64,000 nt of DNA from Dipteris shenzhenensis. Lineage: Eukaryota > Polypodiophyta > Polypodiopsida > Gleicheniales. Shown here in pieces: positions 1 to 11,545 of this stretch. How positions within the stretch are numbered: the first letter of the stretch is position 1; each line of letters begins with the position of its first letter. The stretch is taken from the NCBI GenBank assembly GCA_047967505.1, contig CM106539.1; one strand, written 5' to 3'. Under the pieces are notes generated by a model. It was given only the letters and a program-made list of their open reading frames with translations, was not told the DNA's origin and searched no databases. The translations under genes and the position numbers were made by a program.

Positions 1-377
1 TGGATAAAAATGCTGGACCACGTAAAGCTCAAATGAGTGTTGCCAAAGAGCTCTTGAATTCATCCTTGATGAGAGGAGACAATAATGAAAGGGCAAGTGT
101 GGGAGATATAGAGTTGACCAACTTTCTTGAGCAATTGGTACCACTAGTTGAGAATCAACGGTATGTTTGTTTGTAGCTAAGTGATTTTTAGTTTACTTAA
201 CTTTAGAATGGTATAGGGACCTTCTAAATAGTTGACTTGTGATGTTACAGGTTCAAACGGATTGTTGCACAAGAGAAGAAGGAAAGGTTACCTCTTGGGG
301 AAGGTTATGACAGCCTTCTTTTACTAAAGAAAAGGTCTATGTATTCATTCTTTAGAGGCTCAAAGCACACTGAATAA
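1..377 (+). CDS. 3'-terminal two exons of an unidentified plant gene (partial)
   Basis: An open frame runs from the window edge to base 160. It is followed by a 90-base intron (161-250) starting GTATGT and ending TTACAG, then a second exon ending in TAA at 375-377. Joining the exons keeps the frame, with an Arg codon split across the junction. The joined peptide is about 95 residues, charged and probably helical. Recognisable stretches are NFLEQLVPLVENQ before the intron and KKERLPLGEGYDSLLLLKKR after it, ending in a basic FFRGSKHTE tail. I do not recognise the family. The rest of the gene lies left of the window. Clean splice sites and a frame without stops suggest a functional host gene rather than a transposon relic. 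Confidence 0.6.
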
Positions 378-750
378 GACATGAGATGGCGATAGCAAAT
401 CTATATCTCTTGCAATGTGTGTTCTCAACAATACATGATAGGCCTCTTATACCTTTCGTTTCTTACAATCGCAAGAAAAATACATACTTGATCGTTAACG
501 ATTCTTCTCTTGAGGGCTTCCTTCTTTCTTGCACGGCTTCCCTATTCTGTAGACGAGGTTGACAACATATTATTCAAAGTAATCTGTTTCGATGGATGAG
601 GGATTCGATCCACACCGCATATATATCAATCGCTGCCGGAATAAGCTGAGAGTATTTTGTGCATTTCTATCAAATTTTAACATGGCAGCCGCCTAATTCT
701 GGGGGTATCCGTGCGTTTGAATAGATGATTTAGTGGCCAAAAGCAGCTGG
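378..750. other. Probable 3' UTR and intergenic spacer
   Basis: No convincing open frame. AT-rich sequence follows the stop codon of the left-edge gene and probably includes its 3' untranslated region. I see no clear polyadenylation signal that I would commit to and no repeat structure. Confidence 0.4.
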
Positions 751-751
751 G

Positions 752-1573
752 TGGACAAGCAAATTTTCCCAGTCACATGTAAAAGATACCTTGGACAGTG
801 AGGGAGAAATCGCTTTCACTCAGCCCAAGGATTGGAACTTTCACACAATTTCTCATACATGGAGTCGAGAGATCCAGCACTTTTCTCAGGAAATCGGCAG
901 CAACATAGTCGGGAATTGGGACACCGTCGAATACAATGAGGTCTTCAAACATGCAAAGATCGACGACCGGCGTGCTTACCAATATCATTTCCTTGAATTT
1001 TTTAGAATTCTCTAAATGGGGTTTGGTTTGATACTTTGTGCATCAACGAAGGCGACCAAGAAGAGAAAAGTTGCGAGATAATCCACATGGGCACCTTCTA
1101 CCTCCATAGCTTGGGTTGCTAGATAATGGCACGCGGATTCGGTCAAGGTTTTGGGTTGATAGATAAAGATCATCACTTGCCTCGCTGGATCTCCACTACC
1201 GAAAGGGCTCACTTTTATGGTGGAGCTGGTCATAAGCATCACGAGATTAGCGCATCTTACGGGGGACTGCGATTGCAAAGGCAAAGCAAGCAGTCAGATG
1301 TGGTCGTGGCTGCAGGAGATTGTACCGCCGGGTCTTCTGGGATACGGTCGTGCAAATCTCCGTGAATGGCTCTCTCATACGTTGGCTAGGTCAGAAATAC
1401 ACCGGGAGGTAGTGTCAAGGGCTGTGGAAGATGCAGAGGAGGTGGAGTTCTGGCAAGTAATAGAAAGGTCAGGCTATAGATGCACGCGTGGAGTTTTCCA
1501 AAGAGTGCAAGGGCCGGAGCAGTTGGGCGATGATCGAGAGAAGAGAATGTACTTATTTATACATAATGAGTAA
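752..1573 (+). pseudogene. HET-domain-like protein relic, frameshifted
   Basis: The first frame (to about 1012) reads PKDWNFHTISHTWSREI, the form of the start of a HET (heterokaryon-incompatibility) domain, which normally begins with an L/I-S-H/Y-x-W motif. After a one-base frameshift near 1012 a second frame (from 1012) gives VWFDTLCINEGDQEEK and then EIIHMGTFYLHS. This matches the HET hallmark W-I/F-D-x-L-C-I-N-x-x-D-x-x-E-K followed by I-x-x-M-x-x-I/F-Y. An in-frame TAG follows near 1121, then GFGQGFGLIDKDHHLPRW. Another frameshift leads to an open frame up to TAA at 1571-1573. In fungi HET domains trigger incompatibility cell death; related proteins of unknown role occur in some non-flowering plants. 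At least two frameshifts and a stop make this a pseudogene. Its 3' end almost touches gypsy element A. Confidence 0.6.
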
Positions 1574-1619
1574 CGTGGAGGATAAATCGGAAGCGTCAAA
1601 ATTCGCTTGGATTGTGTTT

Positions 1620-1918
1620 CAGGGCGGTCCTTCAATTGTGAGTTCGTGACGTAGCACCAGGTCCTTCCCAATATGATCTGTTCATTAGTTTCTTATGTGG
1701 GGAGAACATAAAAGCGTATTTCTACTGCTTAGCGAACAACATTTAGACTTAAATTCACGAAACCCAAGGTTTGTATGAGTTGGCCGCCATTGATAGCTCT
1801 TACTGAAGTGACGGTGAGGGTTAGGGGTACTTGCAGCTTTTCCCATACCTCTTGAGAGACGAGGTTGTGGCTCGCTCCTGGATCCACAAGTGCTCTGATG
1901 CGCATGTGCGCGACCTAT
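1620..1918 (-). pseudogene. Aspartic-protease-like domain downstream of integrase (element A)
   Basis: Minus-strand translation gives RALVDPGASHNLVSQEVW, a retropepsin-type active-site motif (D-S/T-G-A-S-H-N-x-V-S, here with D-P-G). About 60 residues later comes IILGRTWCYV, which fits the retropepsin ILG motif near the end of the domain. The usual Ty3/gypsy position of protease is between gag and RT; here it directly follows the integrase C-terminus. Stop codons lie inside the region, so it is not functional as it stands. Pro in place of Ser/Thr in the D-S/T-G triad is also found in element C. Confidence 0.6.
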
Positions 1919-2556
1919 AGTTGAACAAGCAACCTAGCTGGTTCTACTGTTAGCTCATATGTTAGTTCTACCTGTTCGGTCATTGCCTTAAGTAGCATCA
2001 TTTTCTTACACTGTCTGAGCTTAGCGTTGCAGGCTCTGGCTTCTTTGATGGCCTGGCGTTTCCTCCTGGCTGCCTCGGCCTTGAGTTCTTTTTCTCTATG
2101 GATGGCTGGAGGGGTAGACAGTGTGATTGGTCCATAGTATCTTTTTAATTTGCTCCTGTTAAGGTAGCCGTCCATTTTTGTCCCCTCAAGAATGGTTATT
2201 CGGCACACCCCTTGTGGAGTGATATCAACCACATGGTAGGGACCCATACCTTTGTACTTGAGCTTGCTCTTGGTATTGTGGATGCTGTAGAGGAGTGCTA
2301 AACCTCCCTCTTCCAGGTCTTTGTTCTTGAGGTTGCGGTCGAACCACTTTTTGCATCGGGCCTTCTCTACCCAGAGAGAGTGGGTTGCATGCAAGCTTGT
2401 CTCCTCTAACCTTTCAAGGTCAACTATCCATTTTGCTAACGAATTATCTGTAAGTATTTCCTTAACGGTAAGATGGAGGCTAGGCACTACATACTCCATT
2501 GGCATCACCTCCTCCACCATGAAGGCTAGGCTGAAGGGGGTATAGTATGTGGCCAC
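1915..2556 (-). pseudogene. Integrase C-terminal region (element A)
   Basis: A 213-residue open frame starts with TPFSLAFMVEEVMPME, the typical end of a gypsy integrase core and start of its C-terminal part. It continues with KWFDRNLKNKDLEEGGLAL and KYKGMGPYHVVDITPQG, the SH3-like DNA-binding region, then KRYYGPITL. A basic Ala/Lys-rich stretch follows (EKELKAEAARRKRQAIKEA). The open frame ends where the protease-like domain begins. Element B (17200-17600) and element C (57170-57725) have the same succession of motifs. Confidence 0.75.
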
Positions 2557-2559
2557 TTT

Positions 2560-3330
2560 TTGTAGGATGTTCTATAGGCTCATAACGCTGCCATGAGAAT
2601 ATGCTCCCAGTCGGTATGACTAGCCTCTATAGTACAGGTTATGAACTTACTTGGAGCTCTCAGCCAAGCCATTTGCCCCAGGGTAGTATGGCGTTGACTT
2701 TCTATGTATGATCATAAACTCATTAGTCAGGATTGCAATCGTTTCGTTGAGGAAATGAGTTCCTCGATCGTCGCTGACTAACTCCAAGGGACATCCAAAC
2801 TGCGTGATGACTTGTTCATATAAGAATTTGGCGGCGGTGGATCTCACATCTGCGTTCATGGTGGCTCTCCCTTCTACCCACTTGGTGAAGTAATTGGTGG
2901 CTAGGATGATATATCAGGCCCTGGTTCCCTTAGCTACTGGACTTATGGGTCCAATAAAATCGATGCCCCATTTCTCTAAGGGTTGATCGGTTAAGATTCC
3001 GGTCAAGAGCATCATGTCCACCTTGTGTGGGACTTGGATAAGCTGGCAAGGGTCGCACTGTTTGATGAATTCGGCTATGTCTCCGAAGAGTTTCGACCAC
3101 CAAAGGCTAGCTTAGAGCACCTTACATGCTGTAACATCAGCAAAAAAATTTCTCAAGTGGGCTTCCTCAAGCACATAGATGTATTCGTGCTTGCACACAT
3201 ATCTTCACAAGATGCCATCCTTGCCCATGCGGTATAGTTGGCTTACTATTAGCTGATACGGTGCTGCATCCTTAATGAGTTTGTGGGCTCTATCTTTCTT
3301 AAGAGCTTGGCCAAGGGGTAGGCCATTGGC
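2560..3330 (-). pseudogene. Integrase zinc-binding and DDE catalytic core (element A)
   Basis: The H2C2 zinc-binding part is visible as HEYIYVLEEAH and later EFIKQCDPC. The catalytic core supplies WGIDFIGP (first Asp), LVSDDRGTHFLNE (second Asp) and GANGLAESS (Glu), which is the D,D-35-E set of retroviral-type integrases. The longest clean open frame within it is 2647-2859. Interrupting stops near 2640, 3110 and 3210 indicate decay. Confidence 0.8.
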
Positions 3331-3388
3331 TAGGTAGTAACCGATCTCGGCGGCCCATTCAGGTATGATGTCGAGGTATGATGTCATC

Positions 3389-4165
3389 TTAGACTCTCGT
3401 CGGGGCTTCATCGTTTGGTATTCTCGATAGGTGGTCGGCTAGGACATGGGTTTTTACTTTATGTACAACAACTATGAAGTCAAACTCTAGGAGAATTAGC
3501 ATCCACCTGGTGATGCATCTAATCATGCAGGGCTTGTTGACCAAGTATAACAATGCTTGGTGGTCCACGAAGAAGACAAACTTGTTAGCTAACAAGTAGT
3601 GCCTGAACTTCTTGACTGCATAGACGGTTAACCTCAGCCTCATTTAGTTGGTGGCTCGCAAAGTATACCGGGTAGTCCATGTTATGCTCCCCTGGTTGGG
3701 CTAAAACACACATGATAGCAAAGTTGGAGGCATCGATATGGACATGAAATATTAGATTCCAGTTGGGTGATCTCAACACTAGTGCAGTGGCTAGAGCTAG
3801 TTTGAGAGTTTTGAAGGATTTCTAACATTCCTCGGTCCACTCAAAGGATACTAGTAGTTTGTATAATGGGTAGGCTATTTTCACGTTAAATAAGATGAAC
3901 CTCCTGTAGTAGCCCGTGTGGCCAATAAATCATTGGAATCCCTTGGCATTTGTGGGGGGTGGTAACTCCAACATGAGTTTGATTTTATTGTGGTCCATAG
4001 AGATTTCATTCCGGGACACTATGTGGCCAAGAATGACACCATGTTTGACCAAGAATTGACACTTAAGAGGTTCAAGGATATGCGTATAAGCGGCAGTTCT
4101 CGAGGACAAGCCTGAGTTATTTCAGGTGGTCATCCCATGTCAAGTTCATGCAGATGAAGGATCAG
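3389..4165 (-). pseudogene. RT C-terminus and RNase H (element A)
   Basis: The minus strand first gives GYYRRFILFNVKIAYPLYKLL (thumb region of gypsy RT). It continues with WNLIFHVHIDASNFAIMCVL and PVYFASHQLNEAE (RNase H, first acidic site in HIDAS), then FFVDHQALLYLVNK and LADHLSRIPN. These are standard Ty3/gypsy RT-RNase H motifs. The frame is split among overlapping open frames, and the RT palm domain with YxDD is absent. Sequence left of about 4165 on the minus-strand 5' side shows no further element coding. Confidence 0.75.
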
Positions 4166-7100
4166 ACTCCACTTTATGAAAATTTACAAAGTTCTATGAG
4201 CTTTCATGCTTACTATGTGAATGATGGATAATTTTCACATGATATCCATTGCTCGGGGGGGTCACTCATCATATGTAACCCTATCATGTGAGTTCAACAG
4301 AAGGATATTTTTTATTTATAAAATTTACAGAAATAAATATACATAAGGGACTATTTTAAATAGTTTTGGAAAATTTTGGAAAAAATTTACAGATTTGTAT
4401 AGAAAAGGGGTACATTTTATTAATGAAAATTTTACAGATAAGGGATTTTAGAAATAGGCCTTCAACGCATGTGGTATAGAGGGTTTATATATAGTGACCC
4501 CCCCGAGATCCATTGTGAACGTTTTTTATTGCTTCATAGACATATTTCATATACATATTGCTACCCCACTTTTTATACACAGAGATTGGATTTGATTGGC
4601 TTTTTGGATGTTTGCTCTTTAGCATTTTACTGGTGTTAAATTCGTTATGGTCTAGGTATTGGAGGGTATTGCATGGTTATAGATGAGGATATTTAAGAAT
4701 GTTTGTTAGATGGTGTGTTTAATTGTATTAGACTCTATATTTACTTTTTAATTTAAATGGTTGTCAAGTTTACTTATACTAAAAGAAATTTCAGGTGAGT
4801 CTCTTTCCTTTTTTATGTTTTGGTTCATTCCATAGATAAGTTCCTACTTATGAATATTTCTTGTGAATATCAGATGCTTCTACATAATTAATAATGTATG
4901 ATAAATATTCTTTATTTTTAACTTTATTCTTAAGAATGCTTACTATTTGGATTAATAAAGTAAGCATCTTCATTCAAATTGAATGGATATCAAGTATACT
5001 TAGTGTATTTATTGCAAGTCAGTCTTGTCATGTTAATTTTGTTATGACCATTGGTTGGTCCCCTTCTTATGTTCATATGAGAGAATGTGGATCCTCATAT
5101 GAGAGAGTGTGGGGGGGGTAGGTTGCTTATGTAAGACTGGGGGGGTGAGATTAGAGTGCTTAGGTTGGATGTTTAGGTAAGTTTGATGTTCTTTTAAAGT
5201 TGGCAATTTTCTTTTCTCTTACATTCAATTTGATCTTCATTTGCACTATTGGGTGGTATATTAATTGGAGGAATAATTAAATAGAATCATTCTCTGGCTC
5301 CTTAATGCCTTTTCTTTTGATTTTTACTATGGAAAAGTCAAATCTTGATGATTTCTCAAGACTCCCTTTGGGAACGATGTGTTATCAGTTGGTATTTGTA
5401 ATGTTAATGATGTAGATATATATATATATATATATATATACTTAATGGCGGGCTGGCGGCTTTGTCATACTAACGAGCTAATCGATGTTCTTGTTACTGA
5501 GCTCTTAGGTAGCTTGTAGTGGTTATGTTGGCTTTGGCGTAGGTACGTTAGTCATGCTTTTGTGTTTCCTTTAGACGATACTTTGTAGAAAAGTTGTCTA
5601 ATCTGATGGCTAATCAATGGTTGTGTGCTACACGTAGTATATCACCCTTTAATTCTTCTTTGCAGCATTGATAGGAATTTACACATGGAGATAAATTGTC
5701 ATTTTAGTAATCCTTATAAGGGTAATAGTGATTAGTTATCATAGGTGATGTGGCTAAGTAATTTCTAAGGGTTAGTAGTATCCTTGTAGTCTCATGCATG
5801 GATAATTTCATTTAATAATGGATGGGATATTTAAGGTGTTAGTTCTGGTTTCTACCATGCGCATTAGTAAGGTGTCATACCATTTTTATTTTGAGTCCTA
5901 TAGTGTACCTCCTTCTTCCTCAAGAGTCCTCCTTCTCTCATTGCTGGGTTTTGGTTCTAACCTTCTACTCTATTAAAGTTTTTGAGAGCTAGTCGATGTC
6001 ATTACCTTCGTTGGTGGCTACATGCACAATCTCATTTAGGAGTTGCTATGTTTTAGGTCTTTGGTGGTTTGCGTAGTGACTTTGAGATCCTCTAGTTGTA
6101 GTCTTATTTTTATTCATTCGGGGACCTCGAGCTCTGGCTCTCTAAGCTGAATATCTACAACAAATTCTGGCACATATTTGCCATCGATCAGTATAGCTAA
6201 AAGGCATTTGGAGTCTAGATTTGCTTCTGACCTTCTGATTAGGGATCCATGATCTCTTTGAGGCGTCATCCCGAGCTCAATTTTGTAGTAACATTTACAT
6301 TGAGAGCTCTCCTTCTCGTCTATTCAAAGTCTTACAATTAATCTTTGGTGGGCTCATTATACTTTGGTTTGCACATGCTCCTAAACATCTTTGTTCCACA
6401 TCCTTAATCTTCTCTGAGTTAGCTTGATGAAGCTTCAAAGTGGACTATCAATGAACCGTTAAGCTAGGCTATTGTAGTTTGCTTCTCGACACTCTGGTTA
6501 GAAGGATTTCCTTGAGTTTCTCTGCATTTTTGTGGATGTGTCTCTTCTTTCATTCTCTTTTGGGTGCTCCCACTAGCCTCTACGCTTTCGACAATGGTTG
6601 TGAAGGACGTGGCTAGTTCCAAAGTTTTCAATCTTCATTTTAATTCTTGCCAAGCTTGGGAGTAGAGGCTCGCTTGGACCTCAGATTTGTATTTGATGCC
6701 TAGGGGATTCACAAGGGGAAACTTATGATATCACAAGAGTGTACAATAGGGGGGTATTTTGAGATGAGACATAAGCTTATACATTAGGGGTGGGGGGGCT
6801 TTTTTATTTTTCTCAATCTTAAATTTAAGCTAGGGGGTATATTTGGGGTGGGAGAGGGAGGGGTATAGGGAAATACAAGTTTTTATCAAGCCCTAAACAT
6901 AACAATTACACATACATACAAATTTGCATAGTGAAAATTAGTCATGTACCAAGAAGCTAAGCCTGCACTATGGCTAGTTTTAGGCCATGCTAGGGAAACA
7001 AAAGAATATCACCCACCATTGGTGAATATTTGAAGATGGTCTAATCTATATCATTAAAATTTTCTTATGGTCTAATCTAAATAATTGAGAAAGAACGTAG

Positions 7101-8370
7101 ATTTAAGGAAAGCGAGGACATAGTGCGCTTTTAGTGGTATCCTTATAAGCTTAAATAGGGGTGTTTAATTATGCTACATGGAGTGGCATATATATGGGGT
7201 TTTCTTGAAGCTCATGCACGCAAGTGACGTCCCCCTTGTACTAAGAGTGATCCCCTGGGATTCGAGGTTGCTAACTGTGTACATCAAAGTCTTAGTGGTT
7301 TCCCTTTTGATAGTTTGTCAAGCTTATACTTTGGTGTAACTCGTCATTTTTGGATCACTACTCCTTCAAGTATTCCTTCTTTCTTTTTCATGTTGCATCT
7401 TGTGGTCGTATCCTGTGAGTCTAACTAGTTATCAAGTTTGTGAGCAAGATAGGAAATAATTTTAATAGATACATAGTAATAGATTTATAGGTGTCTTTAT
7501 ATGGATATAAACACACACACATGCGCACGCGTGTGTGCACACCCACCCACATGCATAAAGGCAAGCACACCCTTGCAAGCCCAATTCAGTTAGGGAACTT
7601 GGCCCACCCAAGTCTTGAGGGTTGAAAAATTACTTACAACCATTTAAATAGTTTGTTGAATACTTAATTAGTAGTTCTATAGAGTAAACAAATGAGCACA
7701 TCACCATTGTGTTTGGGAATTATTTTTTTACATAATTAAATTTAAACAAACTAAATAAGTATTATAGGAACTATCTCTAAGTTATTAAACAAATAAAAGT
7801 ATGCACAACTGTGCTTAGAAATTACATTCTTAAAAACTAAACACTAACCAAGTTCACTCACATACTAAATAAGTATTAGACTAGATAAATCTAACATACT
7901 AACATAAAAAAACTTACCATGTATTACTAACGAAGTCTTAATGTATGAGCATTAAACAATTGTACTATAGTCAAAATATAAATTATTTTAAAGACATGTC
8001 ACTTACAATATGGAAATCACATGACTCTTGGATCAAGAATGCATTATTTATTCAAAATAAAAATTTTGAAACATTAAACATACCAAGTGAAAGGCTTTCA
8101 TGATAAAAATTGCTTTAAAATGTAAAAGTGACTCCTAGTGCACCTTGTGAGTTGCCTCTCCTTGGTCATGATGGTGAATCACTGTACACAAGTTGATGTG
8201 GGAGAGATGATCAACATTTGGAGGCATTTTGCAAGGATGAAAGTGTAGTGGATTGAATTTAGCATCAATAAAATGATCTCATAGGGTTCTTTCATCCCTA
8301 ACTTATAGAAATTTCTCCTTGTAGCATTTCTATCATCACTATCACCACATCTTCCACTCTACAATGGCCT
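4166..8370. other. Anonymous AT-rich intergenic sequence
   Basis: No supported gene. The stretch contains short G-runs, an AT microsatellite at 5414-5440 and an AC-rich patch at 7508-7555. Small open frames such as 4894-5121 have neither family motifs nor neighbours to support them. Confidence 0.5.
5414..5440. repeat. (TA)n microsatellite
   Basis: Uninterrupted alternating TA dinucleotides of about 27 bases. Confidence 0.95.
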
Positions 8371-8577
8371 CTATAGCCATTGTTAATGAAGATCATCTAA
8401 CTCCTCTTTTTTTGTTAAAAATGCCTCCACTAGACCTCCATCTTCACCATTGCTTTTCCACCCCTCTTTAGTAGATATTTTCCTCCCATTTTGCAGTCTT
8501 CTCTTGTGGAAACCTTGGAGGATTGCTAAGCCATGGTAATGTTTTACGTAGCTGGTGGTCATTATATTGGTTGACTT

Positions 8578-8800
8578 ATTGCTTATGCCATGAGCACTTT
8601 GAGTCATCTTTATTTCTTTTGAAAATTTCCATGGAAAGCCATGGCTTCATCCTAAATGGTTCCCCCTCAAAGTGTGGTTTCTTGCTTAGATATTGCTTGT
8701 GCCATGAGAGCTTTAGCTCATCTTTGTTCCTCTTGAAAAATTCATGGCGATGATGGCTCCATGCTAAATGGTTCCCCCTAAAATTGTAGTTTCTTGCTTA
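8578..8800. repeat. Imperfect tandem duplication, unit about 114 bp
   Basis: Two adjacent units (8578-8691 and about 8692-8800) both start ATTGCTTRTGCCATGAG, both contain CTAAATGGTTCCCCCT, and both end TTTCTTGCTTAGA. They differ by scattered substitutions and small indels, so the duplication is not recent. On the minus strand parts of both units are open (SSHG-type and SAHG-type residues recur), but I recognise no protein family. Confidence 0.75.
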
Positions 8801-9699
8801 GACATGCTCCATCTCTTCCCCTTCCCATGTTGATGCTGTTATTAGAGGCTACCTCTTGGGTTTCTAAATCCATTTTGCATCATCCTTCTAATTCTTTTCT
8901 CTCCTTAAGGAGTGTATCATTCCTATGGGTCCTTACTACTATTTGTCACCTATCTTCTTTTGCCATCATGTCTCTACTATCTCTAGAGTATGGGGGGGGC
9001 TGCAATTCTTATAAAGGATACTCGTCTCATCCCTATATCTAACTTTGTGATTATCAAGTCTAAAATAATAGTCTTGGGGAGGGCTTGCTATTGCCAACTC
9101 TGCAATTCTTCCTTGATAAATTGCATGGTCCACTCCTCTTCCAATTACATCATTAGATCAGGATGTCATTGCCAATAAATTGATACCTTAACAATAGGAC
9201 TGTGAGTCCCATTATGCAAATCATCATCCATTGCTTCCCATTGAAGGTTCTTCCATATAAACCTTCTATATGTGAAAGTCATGCAGAGATTTGCCTTCCA
9301 ATGGAAATACTCGTAAAATTTGGGATCTATTAATACATAGTATCCTGATCATTTTTTATACAAACAAGAATTGTAAGATTTTCTCACCGAAGTGTCACAT
9401 CTAAAGTGTTCAACCGACATTGTACTAAACTTCAACATGACATGTTCTTGTTGTCCATCCATTGTCAAATAGCTCAAACAGCTAGTCCATTTCTAAGCTC
9501 TTGCAAGTGTAAGTAATCTTTGTTTTCCTTAATTGCCTACAACTTGCAAAGAAATCAAGAAAGCATGGAAATGGAAGAAACTAGCTCAACCTAGCATTTC
9601 TTCCACCAGTAATTGGCTTCATAGAATTTCTCACATCATTAAACATGCTATTTCTATATGAATCACTTATCTCCATGCTTGGAAGCGGCCATTTTGCAC

Positions 9700-10400
9700 T
9701 ATCAAAAGAGGGCAAGGGAAGAGATTCTAATCTACCATACTATCCTTCTTCATTTGGCATAATGAACATTGAGTCATAGAAGAAGATCTCGTCCTTTTTT
9801 AATTCTGATGGTGTGTGACATTCATAGTGAAGACTCCCAATCTCAACATGGAGGACATGCACCACCCCAGTTACGCATGTTGCAAGCTCCCACTCTTTGG
9901 AAGTAGATGGATATAAGTCTATAAAACAAATACAAGGCATAAGATAGTTATGTCAAAGTCCCCAAATAAATGCAAATACTCTAAAAAGCAAATGAAGTAC
10001 TAGTACACTTTGAAAAACTTACAATTGGGCCTACAATATGGAAGTCCTGCATTTGGATGCACATATATGTTTGCATGGATCTCAAGCTTCTCCTGGTCAC
10101 CAGCAAGCTTTTGCTTTTCCCTCGCACTCACCGGCAAGCTTTTGTCCACCAGTCCTTCATGGGAAGTATGGGTCGATGCCGAAGGGTAAAGACATGATGA
10201 ATATATACTTGTGTCACTGTGTTATCACCAAGAGAAATTTCAAAATCTAAGATCCTTCCCTTCCAATGTTTGGAGATGTCCATTGCATCCTTCTGACCCA
10301 CTTTGTAGCACCCATGATTAGTGGGTTGCATTGTGATCCAAGAATATTTCCTGTAGAGCTTAGGAATCCATTCCCCATGCTCTTTAATACAATACACTAT
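9700..10400 (-). pseudogene. Possible exons of an unrecognised minus-strand gene
   Basis: Three coding-like blocks lie in order on the minus strand: an open frame 10397-10128, a small possible exon at about 10052-10029 (flanked by TGCAG and GTAAGT), and an open frame from about 9922 to 9740 preceded by a TTTATAG acceptor. The last reads TSKEWELATCVTGVVHVLH and ends with a stop. I cannot name a family. The splice-like borders are suggestive only, and the first block could be spurious. A second exon-like stretch with the same DFHI coding and GTAAGT border occurs near 8003-8020, hinting at a duplicated gene. Confidence 0.25.
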
Positions 10401-10548
10401 AAACTACTTCTATATCTATCATTTTCTACTTCCATAGTTTTTGCCCTTGTGCCATTTGGTTGAAATTAGCTCTTTCTACTTCCAAAGACCCTCCAAATTT
10501 ATGTCTTCTATTCTCTCTTTCTCTATCCCTCTCTTTCTCTTACTTTGC

Positions 10549-10551
<3 letters not shown>

Positions 10552-10617
<66 letters not shown>

Positions 10618-10624
10618 CCTCCCT
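10552..10624. repeat. (CT)n microsatellite
   Basis: About 60 bases of uninterrupted CT dinucleotides followed by CCCT units, within a CT-rich zone running from about 10480 to 11230. Open frames here encode only Ser-Leu or Arg-Glu repeats and are not genes. Confidence 0.97.
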
Positions 10625-11087
10625 CCTTTCCTCTCTCCTTTAACTAAACCTCTCACAAAAATAAACAAAAGATTATTACAAAAAACATAGAATACTTCTC
10701 TCTCTCTCTCAATCTGTCTTCTAAGGTACCTCTCACACAAACAAACATCTTTTTTTTTTTAATACTTAGTTTACGATATGCTCTCTTCCTACTCTGTTTC
10801 TCCACAAACAAAGAAAACATTACCAATATCATATCACTCTCTCTCTCCCTCCCAAAACTCTTTGATTAGGATCTCGTTTTCTTCCTTCTTTCTCAAATAC
10901 TTCTAAAACCTAGCAGTTTGAAATACAATCTCTGTCGCTCAATAGAAGAAAACATAGTAGTTCAAAATATAATCTCTCTCTCTCTTTTCCCTTCCTCTAT
11001 CTACTCCTCCTATACTAGCAAATTAAAAAATGACTATTTTCTATCTCTCTCCCTCACTCATCCCCTGAAAACATAGGAGTTTCAAAC

Positions 11088-11090
<3 letters not shown>

Positions 11091-11130
<40 letters not shown>
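11091..11130. repeat. (CT)n microsatellite
   Basis: About 39 bases of CT dinucleotides in the same CT-rich zone as the tract at 10552. Confidence 0.97.
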
Positions 11131-11131
<1 letters not shown>

Positions 11132-11349
11132 TTCCTCTATCTATCCCTCCTATACTAGAGAAGAAAAAAATGTCAAAAATCATCTTGTAGTTTTACATAT
11201 CATCTACCTCAATCTCTCCCTCTTCCCTGTCTCTTGTAACAAACATATAGACAAAGTGTGATACAAAAACGTATCTAGTTAATACAGACAAAACTTTCAA
11301 GATGAAATCACTTCATTACCTAGAAAGTATGTGATCCTTGTTCTGGAGT

Positions 11350-11543
11350 TGACTCTACATACTCCAAAAAGGTAGACAAAGAGCTGAAAATGATGGAACA
11401 CCCACTTTTCTCACTCCTTCTAAGCAGATTTAGGTTGCAACTTCAAGAGGTGACTCTCTATACTCCAAAAAGGTGAGGAAAGAAGAAAAAATGAGAGAAC
11501 ACCCATTTTTCTCACTCCTTCCAAGTAGATTTAGGTCGGAACT
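11350..11543. repeat. Tandem duplication, unit about 101 bp
   Basis: Both units begin TGACTCT and carry ATACTCCAAAAAGGT near the start, ACACCCA in the middle and CAGATTTAGGT or TAGATTTAGGT near the end. The first runs 11350-11450, the second from 11451. They differ at many positions. Confidence 0.8.
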
Positions 11544-11545
11544 TT

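Larger units (their letters stand above)
1600..4165 (-). mobile_element. Ty3/gypsy LTR retrotransposon A, 5'-truncated (RT end-RNase H-IN-PR-like)
   Basis: On the minus strand the order is: end of reverse transcriptase (4165-3780), RNase H (3779-3389), integrase zinc finger and DDE core (3330-2560), integrase C-terminus (2556-1950), and an aspartic-protease-like domain (1918-1620). Several in-frame stops and frameshifts interrupt it. Gag and most of the RT are missing, and I could not identify LTRs. It shares sequence and domain order with elements B (14-19 kb) and C (56.7-59.9 kb). Its downstream end lies next to the HET-like relic. Confidence 0.8.

Noticed and set aside
10441-10740. Ser-Leu and Arg-Glu repeat ORFs
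   Set aside because: Direct translation of a CT microsatellite; no non-repetitive coding sequence around it.
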